The notes under the pieces: model-generated
Seen by the model: only the letters and a program-made list of their open reading frames with translations
What the model was told of the DNA's origin: nothing
Database searches by the model: none
Source: Chitinophagaceae bacterium
GTDB lineage: Bacteria; Bacteroidota; Bacteroidia; Chitinophagales; Chitinophagaceae
DNA: 64,000 nt
Direction: 5' to 3'
Assembly (NCBI GenBank): GCA_019638625.1
Contig: JAHBTK010000003.1
Coordinates: 682,001-746,000, forward strand
Part shown: positions 30,322 to 38,800 of the stretch, piece by piece
Position numbering within the stretch: position 1 is the first letter of the stretch
Layout: each line of letters starts with the position of its first letter
Translations under genes and position numbers: made by a program

Positions 30322-30622
30322 TTGCTTCCGCCTCATCCGTTTTTATAATACTTAAAACAAATTTGATTTTCAGATAGTTACATTGCATTCTATAAAAGAA
30401 GCCGGCTTACCCATTACCTGTAAAAGAGCAGGTAAGTGAAAAGAAGAGTATGAGCGTTGTGGAGTGTCTAACATTTTTTAAGTTGACGCGACACTACCGG
30501 GTAAATCTGTCCGGAGGCTGCTCCCGGATTCAAATGACACTGTTCCGATCCTGAAAAAAATCCATCATATACTCTGCTGATACATACGTTGCTTTATTAA
30601 CTTACAGAACTATCTTTACGAA
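30322..30622. other. Non-coding gap with possible promoter
   Basis: No gene seen. There is a hairpin TTACCTG...CAGGTAA (about 30413-30436) after icmF that could act in termination, and a -7-like TATCTTTA (30611-30618) directly before the flippase ATG. Confidence 0.4.
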
Positions 30623-32131
30623 ATGAGCAGCATCCGAAGGCAGAGCATTATTTCCTCCATCATTATATATATAGGGTTTGCTCTGGGTGCGCTGAATGTA
30701 TATTTCTTCACAAAGGAGGGGTATTTCACGGAGAGCCAGTACGGGCTGACCACCATGTTTGTGGAAGTTGCCATATCCATACAGGCGTTCGCATGCCTTG
30801 CCATGCCAACCTATATTTTTAAGTTCCACCCTTATTATGAGCACAATCTTCCCCATGACAAAAACGACATGCCGGCCATCGCACTGGTGGTGGGTATCAT
30901 AGGGTTCCTGCTGGTGTTACTGGCCGGGTGGGTATTCAGGGACCTGGTAATAAGAAAATACAGCGAGCACTCCCCTGATTTCGTCCGGTACTATTTCTGG
31001 GTGTTCCCGATGGGGTTTGGCCTGGCCATGTTTACCATACTGGAAGCCTACGGCTGGAGTATTCACAAGCCGGTCCTTACCAGTTTTCTCAAGGAAGTTA
31101 TGTGGAGGCTGCTGGTCACCCTGCTTATCTTCCTGTTCATCCGGGGAGTGATTACCGACTTCGAGGTTTTTATAAAACTATACGGGCTTACTTACCTCAT
31201 CATAGCGATCATTCTTTTCGGCTGGTTATCCATACGGGGCAGGCTTCCGCTCACGCTGCAGATCAGTAAAGTCACCCGCCGGTATCTTCGGAAAATCATA
31301 TCCCTCTGCATTTTTGTGTACAGCGGACTGATCGTAAACGCTACGTCTCTTGTATTTGATACATTGGTAATTGCTTCTCTCGCCGGACTGGAACAAACGG
31401 GTGTATTTACGCTTGCCCGGTTCCTCACCAGTATTATCCAGGTACCCCAGCGGGCAGTTGTCGCTTCATCCGTATCTCATTTATCAAAGGCCTGGCGGGT
31501 AAAGGACATGCAAAAAATACAGCGGATCTATCAGCGGTCGTCTATCAATATGTTGTTATTTTCCCTGTGCATATTCTTCCTGATAATGCTTAATTACAAA
31601 GACGCCGTAGTAACTTTCGGACTGAAAGAGATTTTCCTGTCAGGGTTTTCCGCTTTTATTTTTTTGGGGCTCACCCGTGTGGTAGATATGGGCTGCGGCA
31701 TCAGCACGCATGTGATCGCCACTTCAAACTACTGGCGTTTTGAACTGGTAAGCAATATCATCCTTTTAACAATCATGCTGCCCCTCACTTATCTGCTGGC
31801 AAAAAAATACGGAATTATGGGTCCTGCCATAGCCAATCTTATTTCTTTCACCATATTCAACATCATCCGCATAAGCTTCCTTTGGTGGAAGTTCAGGCTG
31901 CAGCCTTTTTCAAGATCAAGCGCCTATGCGGTACTGATAGCTGTGGCCTGTTATGTTGCCTGCTATTATAGCTTCCGGGACATACATGGCTTTCCCGGGC
32001 TTTTCCTGAGGGGTTCCGTTTTCCTGGTATTATTTGGCGGTGCTGCCGTCCTGTTCAGGTTGTCTCCGGATATCCGGCCTGTCTGGAACAGCCTTCTGAA
32101 GAGAGCCGGGCTGAAAAAGCAGGGCCATTAA
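30623..32131 (+). CDS. Polysaccharide/oligosaccharide flippase (MATE-like, Wzx type)
   Basis: 502 residues with about 12-14 hydrophobic segments from start to end (SSIIIYIGFALGALNVYFF, ALVVGIIGFLLVLLAGWVF, ISLCIFVYSGLIVNATSLVF, ELVSNIILLTIMLPLTYLLA, AVLIAVACYVACYYSF), with short charged loops and a basic tail. This is the polysaccharide-synthesis (Wzx/RfbX) branch of the MOP exporter superfamily, which flips lipid-linked sugars across the inner membrane. No glycosyltransferase genes are adjacent, so its substrate cannot be read from context. Its last 14 codons are part of a 145-bp segment repeated at 47794. Confidence 0.9.
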   Translation: MSSIRRQSIISSIIIYIGFALGALNVYFFTKEGYFTESQYGLTTMFVEVAISIQAFACLAMPTYIFKFHPYYEHNLPHDKNDMPAIALVVGIIGFLLVLLAGWVFRDLVIRKYSEHSPDFVRYYFWVFPMGFGLAMFTILEAYGWSIHKPVLTSFLKEVMWRLLVTLLIFLFIRGVITDFEVFIKLYGLTYLIIAIILFGWLSIRGRLPLTLQISKVTRRYLRKIISLCIFVYSGLIVNATSLVFDTLVIASLAGLEQTGVFTLARFLTSIIQVPQRAVVASSVSHLSKAWRVKDMQKIQRIYQRSSINMLLFSLCIFFLIMLNYKDAVVTFGLKEIFLSGFSAFIFLGLTRVVDMGCGISTHVIATSNYWRFELVSNIILLTIMLPLTYLLAKKYGIMGPAIANLISFTIFNIIRISFLWWKFRLQPFSRSSAYAVLIAVACYVACYYSFRDIHGFPGLFLRGSVFLVLFGGAAVLFRLSPDIRPVWNSLLKRAGLKKQGH

Positions 32132-32234
32132 ACAGGAAACCCGGCATTGCTGCCGGGTCTCTCTTATCAAAAGCCATAACCAAAACCAACACTTACAGTA
32201 TAACTGCAAATTATTTAACCGCGATATTATCTTG
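32090..32234. repeat. Left 145-bp direct repeat bracketing the Rhs island
   Basis: Matches 47794-47938 over 145 bp with two substitutions and no gaps. It consists of the last 14 codons of the flippase gene, the terminator and the end (QDNIAVK and stop, read on the minus strand) of the gene that lies intact at 47915. This shows the two genes were once convergent neighbours and that everything from 32235 to 47793 came in between. Confidence 0.92.
32139..32158 (+). terminator. Flippase terminator (left copy)
   Basis: Perfect stem ACCCGGCA/TGCCGGGT with loop TTGC, followed by CTCTCTT, 7 bp after the flippase stop. An identical copy is at 47843-47862. Confidence 0.8.
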
Positions 32235-32235
32235 C

Positions 32236-32420
32236 CACGCCCTGGCGCAGGTTTGGTAGCTTTGCCTTGTGCTTGGCCAGACCTGCTGCCTTTCTGTTAC
32301 TTATCTTAATCTCTTAAACAGGCATTGCATAAATAGCATGGCTATTATTATAGCGAAACAAGTAATGCTTAGGCAGCAGGTCAGCCAACACACAACGCCA
32401 TCGCCTCAGACCTGCGCCAG
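32236..32420. repeat. BIME-like inverted-repeat element, copy 1
   Basis: A 185-bp element nearly identical to copy 3 (34936-35120). The outer ends CTGGCGCAGGTTTG and CAGACCTGCGCCAG are inverted repeats, and inner GGCCAGACCTGCTGCC pairs with GGCAGCAGGTCAGCC, giving two inverted arms of about 54 bp around a 75-bp AT-rich loop. It starts 2 bp after the left 145-bp repeat and cuts off the transposase fragment at 32421. Confidence 0.85.
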
Positions 32421-32675
32421 GGCTGGGGTAAAACTCTTCATTTCACCAACAACTTTATCCAATGCTCTTCCTTTACTACCTACAATCATGTGTACATGGC
32501 TTGTCATTATACACCATCCATATATTTCTAAATCCTTTTCCTGTTGACAATATTGCCAACTCTTCAGCATTATTTCTTTGTACTCATTCCGGATAAATAA
32601 ATCAATCCAGTATACTACTGCAAAACTGATAAAATAAAGCTTATCATTATCCCCAAACTTATATTTACGACTCAT
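32421..32675 (-). pseudogene. REP-associated tyrosine transposase fragment (RAYT/Y1)
   Basis: About 84 N-terminal residues of a Y1 transposase: MSRKYKFGDNDKLYFISFA, FIRNEYKEIMLKSWQYCQ, YGWCIMTSHVHMIVG (the HUH metal-binding motif, His-Val-His) and GEMKSFT. The frame then runs into element copy 1, which contributes the last residues and a stop. The part with the catalytic tyrosine is gone, so it cannot be active. RAYTs mobilise REP hairpins; one such hairpin lies 51 bp upstream (32726-32748). Confidence 0.88.
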
Positions 32676-32725
32676 GATTAAATGTAAAAACTTTTAATCA
32701 GCTTCTGAAATTAATTACTATTAAC

Positions 32726-32748
32726 GGCACAAGCGGGACGCTTGCGCC
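32726..32748. repeat. REP-type hairpin upstream of the RAYT fragment
   Basis: GGCACAAGCG-GGA-CGCTTGCGCC is a near-perfect 10-bp hairpin with one mismatch, in the position where RAYT genes carry their cognate REP. Confidence 0.7.
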
Positions 32749-33035
32749 TGGTACCTGAGTATTTTTAACATGCCTTATATTATTAGTGCATATGCTTGCG
32801 CTATATAGGGGGATATACCATCCATCTCTTTGTATCCTTATTCTTGCCGTATTTTATTGATTTTCAATTATTTAACTATTTAACTATTCAAAATTATCTC
32901 ATCACTAACTCTGGAACATTACCTAGTTCTGCCTGATAGGTTTCGAACACTTGTGGTCGGGAGACCTGCGCCAGACCTTGAAAACTGCGGAGAACTTTAC
33001 TCTGCGTAGAAGGAATGGGTGAGCTGGACGTAATA
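32749..33035. other. Non-coding gap with a half REP element
   Basis: AT-rich, no gene. At 32955-32977 it has GGTCGGGAGACC fused to CTGCGCCAG, an outer end of the BIME-like elements, followed by TGCGGAGAAC, the boundary word also found beside copies 2 and 3. Confidence 0.5.
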
Positions 33036-33635
33036 TTATTCACTTGCAAATTCACTAAAAGGCGTTAGGGATATTTCGCATTTCCCATATTCGTAAGATG
33101 TGCCAAAAAAGAGGGTGATATCATTAATTTGGCTTGGGGAGACTTCGCAATTTGAAAATTGTGCAAATACTCCTTTGTTCCAGTCATCTTTTTCAATTTT
33201 GTACTGACTTGAAAATGGAATCAATTTTTCTTTAAGTTTATCAAAAAATAAAGATCCGTCAATTGGGTCATTAAAGAGCATAGACCATTGAATGTCTATC
33301 ACTTTTTGAATAGAATTAGATTTCCCAATTGTTAATTTTATGCGGCAAGAATCTATCGGAATTAGAAATACCGGGCTTTTGCTAAAAGTAAATAAATACG
33401 ATTTCTGTAAAACGTTTCCATCCAAATTCATCATAAGATTTGTTGTCAACGATTGTTGAAGATTTAGTTCCTCAAAATGATCTGCCTTAGATTGCAGAAT
33501 TTTGACGATTTCCTCAACAGGCATTTTTTTTATATTAACGCCGTAATAAAGTTCATTTATTAAATTGCCAAAAGTCATTTTTTGTTCCACTGAGTAAAAT
33601 TGTATAAATATAGAAATCAAGAATAATTTTAACAT
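33036..33635 (-). CDS. Orphan immunity-like protein of the Rhs island
   Basis: 199 residues from ATG 33635. The first 15 residues are hydrophobic (MLKLFLISIFIQFYS), either a signal peptide or an artefact; ATG at residue 20 (MTFGNLINELYYG) would give a cytoplasmic protein. The body is alpha/beta with no known motif (SYLFTFSKSPVFLIPIDSC, VFAQFSNCEVSPSQINDITL). It is AT-rich, lies after an Rhs core fragment and an inverted-repeat element, and has the size and position of an immunity gene whose toxin is lost. No family is recognised. Confidence 0.6.
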   Translation of the reverse strand: MLKLFLISIFIQFYSVEQKMTFGNLINELYYGVNIKKMPVEEIVKILQSKADHFEELNLQQSLTTNLMMNLDGNVLQKSYLFTFSKSPVFLIPIDSCRIKLTIGKSNSIQKVIDIQWSMLFNDPIDGSLFFDKLKEKLIPFSSQYKIEKDDWNKGVFAQFSNCEVSPSQINDITLFFGTSYEYGKCEISLTPFSEFASE

Positions 33636-33653
33636 ATATATCTAATGAATTTT

Positions 33654-33776
33654 CGCCCTGGCGCAGGTTTGGTAGCTTTGCCTTGTGCTTGGCCAGACCT
33701 GCTGCCTTTCTGTTACTTATCTGCTTAGGCAGCAGGTCAGCCAACACACAACGCCATCGCCTCAGACCTGCGCCAG
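33654..33776. repeat. BIME-like inverted-repeat element, copy 2 (60-bp internal deletion)
   Basis: 123 bp, same two arms as copies 1 and 3 but lacking 60 bp of the central loop. On the minus strand it directly follows the Rhs core fragment at 33777-33939 and precedes an immunity-like gene. Confidence 0.85.
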
Positions 33777-33939
33777 CCGCGGAGAACCTGCTACCATTCC
33801 AATACTCGTTGCCCAGAACTGGGCCGCTGTCCAACCGAACATGTAACCCTCCATCCGGGTCAACCCCATTCACCGGGTTATTGCCCATACCGGTATAGGG
33901 GCTGGGAAACTGGTCATACGGGTCCACGCGAAACAATAT
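33777..33939 (-). pseudogene. Rhs core C-terminal fragment
   Basis: The open frame encodes FRVDPYDQFPSPYTGMGNNP then VNGVDPDGG, the signature that ends the Rhs core just before the variable toxin tail. There is no start codon: it begins directly after the stop of the immunity-like gene at 33940. The frame then runs into element copy 2. It derives from an Rhs gene different from the intact one at 35816, whose equivalent motif reads [17 protein letters not shown]. Confidence 0.85.
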
Positions 33940-34626
33940 TCAAAAATCTATACCAGGATAGTTTAGTTTTATTGTCTCAATAAAATGTGTTAGAATATCT
34001 TCAAATTTTTCGTATGTCAGTTGAGTGGCCGATGTATTTCGTGCAATATCCCAAAACTGATGAAATTCAATCCCTGATTTGTGTACAACAATGGGTGTAC
34101 AGTATCCATAAAACTGAAAATTGTTTTGTCGGATTTCCCAGTGAAAATTCAATGTAGAGCACAAAAAATCACCTATTATTATTGTCACAGGAATATAAGC
34201 TTCCTCTTTCTTTAAAATATCGTTTCTATTTTTAAGGATATCAAAGAAATCTTTCATCTTTTGATCAGTATTAACATTACTAATCTGTACATCGAAAATT
34301 CTGTTAAACTGGCTGTAAAAGTGTTCTATTTGATCTGGCACCTTGCATAAATGGTCCTTTTCTTCCAAAAAAATATGGTTGTTGATCATTGGAAATTTGG
34401 GATCGGCAAGAAACATTTTATACTTTTCTTCATTGTCAAACAACATAGTGAACTCTCCAAAATCTGGAACAATTAGAAATTTATTCTTTTTTGTCTGGTA
34501 AACAGTTGCAAAATTCTCCGGCATTTTAAGTACGATTTGACTGGCTTCACTTTTCAACAATCGTAATGCCTCCAGATTTGGAATTAAACTATAATACATC
34601 AGCCATATTTTAAAAATTAAAACCAT
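33940..34626 (-). CDS. Orphan immunity-like protein next to a toxin tail
   Basis: 228 residues, soluble, AT-rich gene, no recognised family (SEASQIVLKMPENFATVYQT, EKYKMFLADPKFPMINNHIF, AYIPVTIIIGDFLCSTLNFH, WEIRQNNFQFYGYCTPIVVH). It starts 2 bp after the stop of the orphan Rhs toxin tail at 34629-34934, the normal arrangement for a cognate immunity protein. An immunity role is inferred from position only. Confidence 0.65.
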   Translation of the reverse strand: MVLIFKIWLMYYSLIPNLEALRLLKSEASQIVLKMPENFATVYQTKKNKFLIVPDFGEFTMLFDNEEKYKMFLADPKFPMINNHIFLEEKDHLCKVPDQIEHFYSQFNRIFDVQISNVNTDQKMKDFFDILKNRNDILKKEEAYIPVTIIIGDFLCSTLNFHWEIRQNNFQFYGYCTPIVVHKSGIEFHQFWDIARNTSATQLTYEKFEDILTHFIETIKLNYPGIDF

Positions 34627-34628
34627 AA

Positions 34629-34934
34629 TTATCTTATTCGTACAGGTACAATAACTCCTCTATGTTTGGGGCTGGGAGTATCGATAACAGGTGTCCTGGC
34701 ATAGAATTTAATACTGTAAGTCCCATTCTTATTCTGTCTATAGTATGAGACAATGTGCCTGAAATTTACACCAATATCGGCAGCATCCCTAGCTATTTTC
34801 CTTGAAACCTTCATATTCGATGTTGTCACAAGGTTTATAGCTGCAGCATTATTTAGAGCTGCCGCCGGATTTAAGGAAGCAGCAAGTTCAACATAACGAG
34901 GAATTTGATATTCATCTGAAGAAGTGTAAATTGC
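34629..34934 (-). pseudogene. Orphan Rhs toxin C-terminal domain
   Basis: A start-less frame of about 101 residues (SSDEYQIPRYVELAASLNPA, then ALNNAAAINLVTTSNMKVSR, VSYYRQNKNGTYSIKFYART and a basic end). It begins at the edge of element copy 3 and stops 2 bp before the immunity-like gene. A GTG at 34829 could start a 66-residue version. It looks like a displaced toxin tail, silent unless recombined onto an Rhs core. The toxin family is not recognised. Confidence 0.65.
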
Positions 34935-34935
34935 T

Positions 34936-35120
34936 CACGCCCTGGCGCAGGTTTGGTAGCTTTGCCTTGTGCTTGGCCAGACCTGCTGCCTTTCTGTTAC
35001 TTATCTTAATCTCTTAAACAGGCATTGCATAAATAGCATGGCTATTATTATATCGAAACAAGTAATGCTTAGGCAGCAGGTCAGCCAACACACAACGCCA
35101 TCGCCTCAGACCTGCGCCAG
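34936..35120. repeat. BIME-like inverted-repeat element, copy 3
   Basis: 185 bp, identical to copy 1 apart from about one base (TATATCGAAAC versus TATAGCGAAAC). It separates an Rhs core fragment from an orphan toxin tail. Its minus-strand end carries the boundary word TCCGCGG, also seen at copy 2. Confidence 0.85.
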
Positions 35121-35220
35121 CCGCGGAGGATACTCAGTGTAGCAATATTCTTAATTATTGGTCGCCCCATTGCTTACATTGGTAAAATAATAGCTCTTGC
35201 CGAATATGTCTATTTTATTG
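35121..35220 (-). pseudogene. Rhs core fragment, frameshifted
   Basis: Encodes [20 protein letters not shown], matching [20 protein letters not shown] in the intact Rhs protein (DNA at about 37150-37240). A 1-bp insertion right after this segment creates a stop; if corrected, the frame would continue like the intact gene up to the inverted-repeat element. Confidence 0.85.
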
Positions 35221-35226
35221 ATTTCG

Positions 35227-35255
35227 TGCGAGGCGGGGACGCCTCGCACAGCGGG
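35227..35255. repeat. Palindromic repeat GCGAGGCG/CGCCTCGC, copy 1
   Basis: TGCGAGGCG-GGGA-CGCCTCGCA followed by CAGCGGGG. A second copy with the same trailing word is at 45681-45709. It replaces the start of the XRE gene. Confidence 0.75.
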
Positions 35256-35535
35256 GGATGAACTGGCTAAAGCTATAGGAACTATTTCCGTTACGGTGGG
35301 AAGATATGAACGCGATGAAGTAAAACCCTCCATTGAAGTAGCGGCAAAGATCGCCGACGCCCTCGAGGTTTCTTTGGATTACCTGGCTGGTAACAGCAAT
35401 GTATTGCTGGAAAAAAACATTGTAAAACGCATTACAGACATACAACAACTGCCGCCCGATGATAAAGCACACCTGTTCGCTCTCATGGATGCTTTTCTAA
35501 GAGACCATAAAGCTAAAAAAGCATATGCTTCGTAA
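35256..35535 (+). pseudogene. XRE-family regulator lacking its N-terminus
   Basis: The frame encodes DELAKAIGTISVTVGRYERD, EVKPSIEVAAKIADALEVSL and DYLAGNSN, the second half of a Cro/C1-type helix-turn-helix, then a 45-residue helical tail. The first HTH helices and start codon are missing and replaced by the palindrome at 35227-35255. The nearest ATG (35259) is out of frame. An opposite-strand Rhs fragment abuts it. A strong terminator follows (35544). Confidence 0.75.
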
Positions 35536-35543
35536 AATATTAA

Positions 35544-35562
35544 AGCCCGGCGATGCCGGGCT
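35544..35562. terminator. Bidirectional terminator
   Basis: Perfect stem AGCCCGGC/GCCGGGCT with loop GAT, T-rich on the plus side. It ends the XRE remnant on the plus strand and lies 12 bp after the stop of the minus-strand gene at 35574. Confidence 0.75.
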
Positions 35563-35573
35563 GTTCTGTTTTG

Positions 35574-35819
35574 CTATCCTCGTAGCTTTTTTATACCTGT
35601 TCTAACTCCGTAGAAAATGAATGCAAGTATTATCGAACCAACAAGTATTATTAACCACCAGTAAGGCAAAACCCAAAACACATAATACTTAAAAGAGCCA
35701 ATAAAGTCTTTGTACCAAATGCCTGTTTTCCTAAAAGCGTCATCAGATAGACCACCTATATAGGTAAACAAAAACATTACTATTAGACCTGATAAAAAAT
35801 AATTTACAGCTTTTCTCAT
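35574..35819 (-). CDS. Small membrane protein, probable immunity protein of the Rhs toxin
   Basis: 81 residues with an N-terminal membrane helix ([18 protein letters not shown]) and a second one ([20 protein letters not shown]), then a basic tail. Its ATG overlaps the stop codon of the 1504-residue Rhs gene (ATGA), so the two are translationally coupled. This is the standard place for the immunity gene, and an integral membrane immunity protein would fit a toxin acting at or through the inner membrane. No family recognised. Confidence 0.8.
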   Translation of the reverse strand: MRKAVNYFLSGLIVMFLFTYIGGLSDDAFRKTGIWYKDFIGSFKYYVFWVLPYWWLIILVGSIILAFIFYGVRTGIKKLRG

Positions 35820-38800
35820 TTCTTTTCTTCTTCGTTTTTATGAGGGTTGGCTTGTTCAAACATTTTATTCCAGTCACTTAAAGAGTAGGTTTTATCTCCC
35901 ATTTTCACACCCGTAAAATTTCCTTCCTTGTCGGTAGAAATTGAAAAGCTGAAGCTGCTTATATCTCTCTTGTTTTCTCCGTCCAGGCTGCTGAATGGTG
36001 AACCCTCATAAAAGCCAATACCAATAAATATATTTTGTCCGCTTGGGTCTGTTATAAATGCTTCTGTACTTGGGAAATTATCTCCTGTTAGAGTTCCACT
36101 TATATCCAACGTCCCTGCTTTCTTGTTCTCTGTGATTGTAAAATCGGAAAATACGTCAATATTCGGTGAACCCGGAACCATTGGGTTTGCACCTTTAGAA
36201 TGAGTGCCAAACATAAACGTTTTAGAATCTCCGCTTGTTCTTGTCTTAAACCCGTCCGTAAATTCAATTGACGGTTTTGCTGTACGACTTCCTGGTAAAA
36301 ATCTGTGGGATGTAGGAGAGCTCCAGGTTCTTGCAGATATTTCTGATTTATCTGTATCAAAGTTGATTACCTGGTGCACTCTTGCAGTTGCCGCACTTGT
36401 TGTATAACCCCTGTCATCTCCGTGGAAACCACCACCAAATGATTTAAATGGAGCAAATGACCTTATCGTAATAGGATAAGGTATCATGCCTCCAATATCT
36501 ATAAATCTTATAGGATTATTGAACGCATAGGCATAAGGAGACCATGAATGCATTTTCTCGCTCATCGGATCTATCACATGCCACCTTCCTATTTGCGGAT
36601 CATACATCCTGGCCCCATAGTCCAACCATTCCAGTCCGGAGCCATCGGAGAACTCTTTCCTTTGCTCTTCCTTACCGTTATACTTAAACTTATTCTCCGC
36701 TATTCCATTCAAGGCTTTGCTGGATATCCCTGCCATGGTAAGTCCGAAGGGATAATAATGCGTCTCCTCCAGGATAGGACTTCGGGTGTGCACTACTTGT
36801 AAATTATCAAAGAACACGTCAACCTGGCTCTGGTTGCTTACGTAAATATACACAAAACCGTTCTTAGGAGCAAGCTTTTGCTGGAGATGGTGAGATTTGA
36901 TAACACTATTAGCTCCCACCGGGTCAAAGCCGCTTTCTATACTTTTAAACTGTTCATCAAAAAAGATATAATTGATAAAAGCTCTCGGTTTGGTGGAACT
37001 GTTCGGCACTTCATCCAACTGATCATCAAAAAGATCGAGGATGCCTGTTGTACTGCCTGTAAATCCGTTTAACTGCGAACCGGTAACTCCACCATGTGCC
37101 GCCGTAGCCATACCGCCCGTTGGGCCTGCCAGCAGACCTTCCAGGATGCTGAGTGTGACAATATCCCTGTTATTGGTCGCCCCATTGGTTACATTGGTAA
37201 AATAGTAGCTCTTGCCGAATATATCTATCTTATCCCCTGCCATTACTTTCAGGGTAATGCCTAAACCGGTTACGCCTTCGGTTGGAGTAGCTTTGAGCTT
37301 GTAGAGTTTGGCGCTGTTGGCGGTAACTACACTATTGGGGTTGTTATTCACGGGAGGGTCATTAGCGCCTGCTCCGCCATTTTTGTTCACATAGTCCGTT
37401 ATGCCCGTAGCGCTGTCTTTAGCTACGATGTTGGCGCTGTTAATAGTGTAATAGTCTTTCTCAACAAAAGCCGCATTGGGACTGCCGCCTGTGCTGAGGC
37501 TGCCTTCCAGTGTGGCAGCAGGATAAATGTCTACCTTCTGCTCATCGGTGAGCACCATGCGCACATTGCCCAGGTGGTCTTTAATAAAGTAATCGTAAGC
37601 CCAGGCAGTAGGAGTGTCCGGAGTGGAAGGGTTATTGTACAGCGGTCGTATCCTGCCTTCTTCGTGAGATATCAACACCAGCCGGTTGCTGTAATCCGGG
37701 TTTTGAGGGTCCTGGGGGGTTATCGTTTTGCTTTCATACACGCTGCCGCCCAGGTATATGGTAGTAGTCAGGATACTCTTACCGGAAACAGAAGCATCCG
37801 TAACCCTTTTTTGTACCTTATTTCCTGTAGCATCATAGGCAAAGAAAACACCGCCTTTTAGTGTATATATCAAAAATGGTAAATTAAGATGATAGTAGTA
37901 GAGAATATTACTTATCCCTTTATTTTTATCAGACTTGATATTTCCGTTTGCATCGTAAGTATAATCATCATCTATATTGACGCCATCTTTAAAGTCACCT
38001 GAACCGCTTATGATTGAAGTTGCATTTTCCGTCACTTTTGCCAACCGGTTACTGCCGCTGATATAACTGTATGCCAGGTCATCCATCTGTACAGAGGCAT
38101 TGAGCGCCAGCCCCCATTGCTGCATTCGTTTAATATTGCCGTTCAGATCGTATGCACTGCCGGCATCTGTACCGTCGCCGGCTTTGAAATCAAAATTGAC
38201 CCCGGCGGACTGGTTGAAGACAGTACCGGTATATTGTGTAAAATCAGCCTTTAACAAGCGGTTGGCGGCATCGTAAGCAAAATCGTATTTCCTTTTTTCA
38301 CTGTTCCCTTTGCTTTTCCATACCATGCCGGTGATATTGCCGTTAAATTGTGCGGCGGCATAGCTTTGGTTATTTATAAGACCATTGCCGGTTTTGTCAT
38401 AACCGAGGTCAAATCCGAAATAGTTGTGCTGGTGCTCATCTCGTGCATACCGGCGGTTCATGCCCAGCAGCCAGCCGCGGATATTGTAATGGTAGGTCAG
38501 GCTGTCCAGCCCGGCATTGCTGTTATAATACGGCGCCAGTTTTTTCTTTTTTAACTGCCCCAGGGCATCATATTCATTTTCTGATATGACCTTGTAATCT
38601 GTCATTTGTCCTAACACGCCGTTGACGGTGACACGGGTATTGCTGAGCTTTTTCTCTGTTTTAATAAGTCGTCCCAGGTCATCATAGGTCAACCGGGTAA
38701 CTGTTACAGTGGTTTGCGCGGGGCTGCTGCCGATTTCCTGCTTTTGTACAATGATCAGCGGTTGACCTGCCCAACTGTATTGGGTGGTGGTTACATCCAC

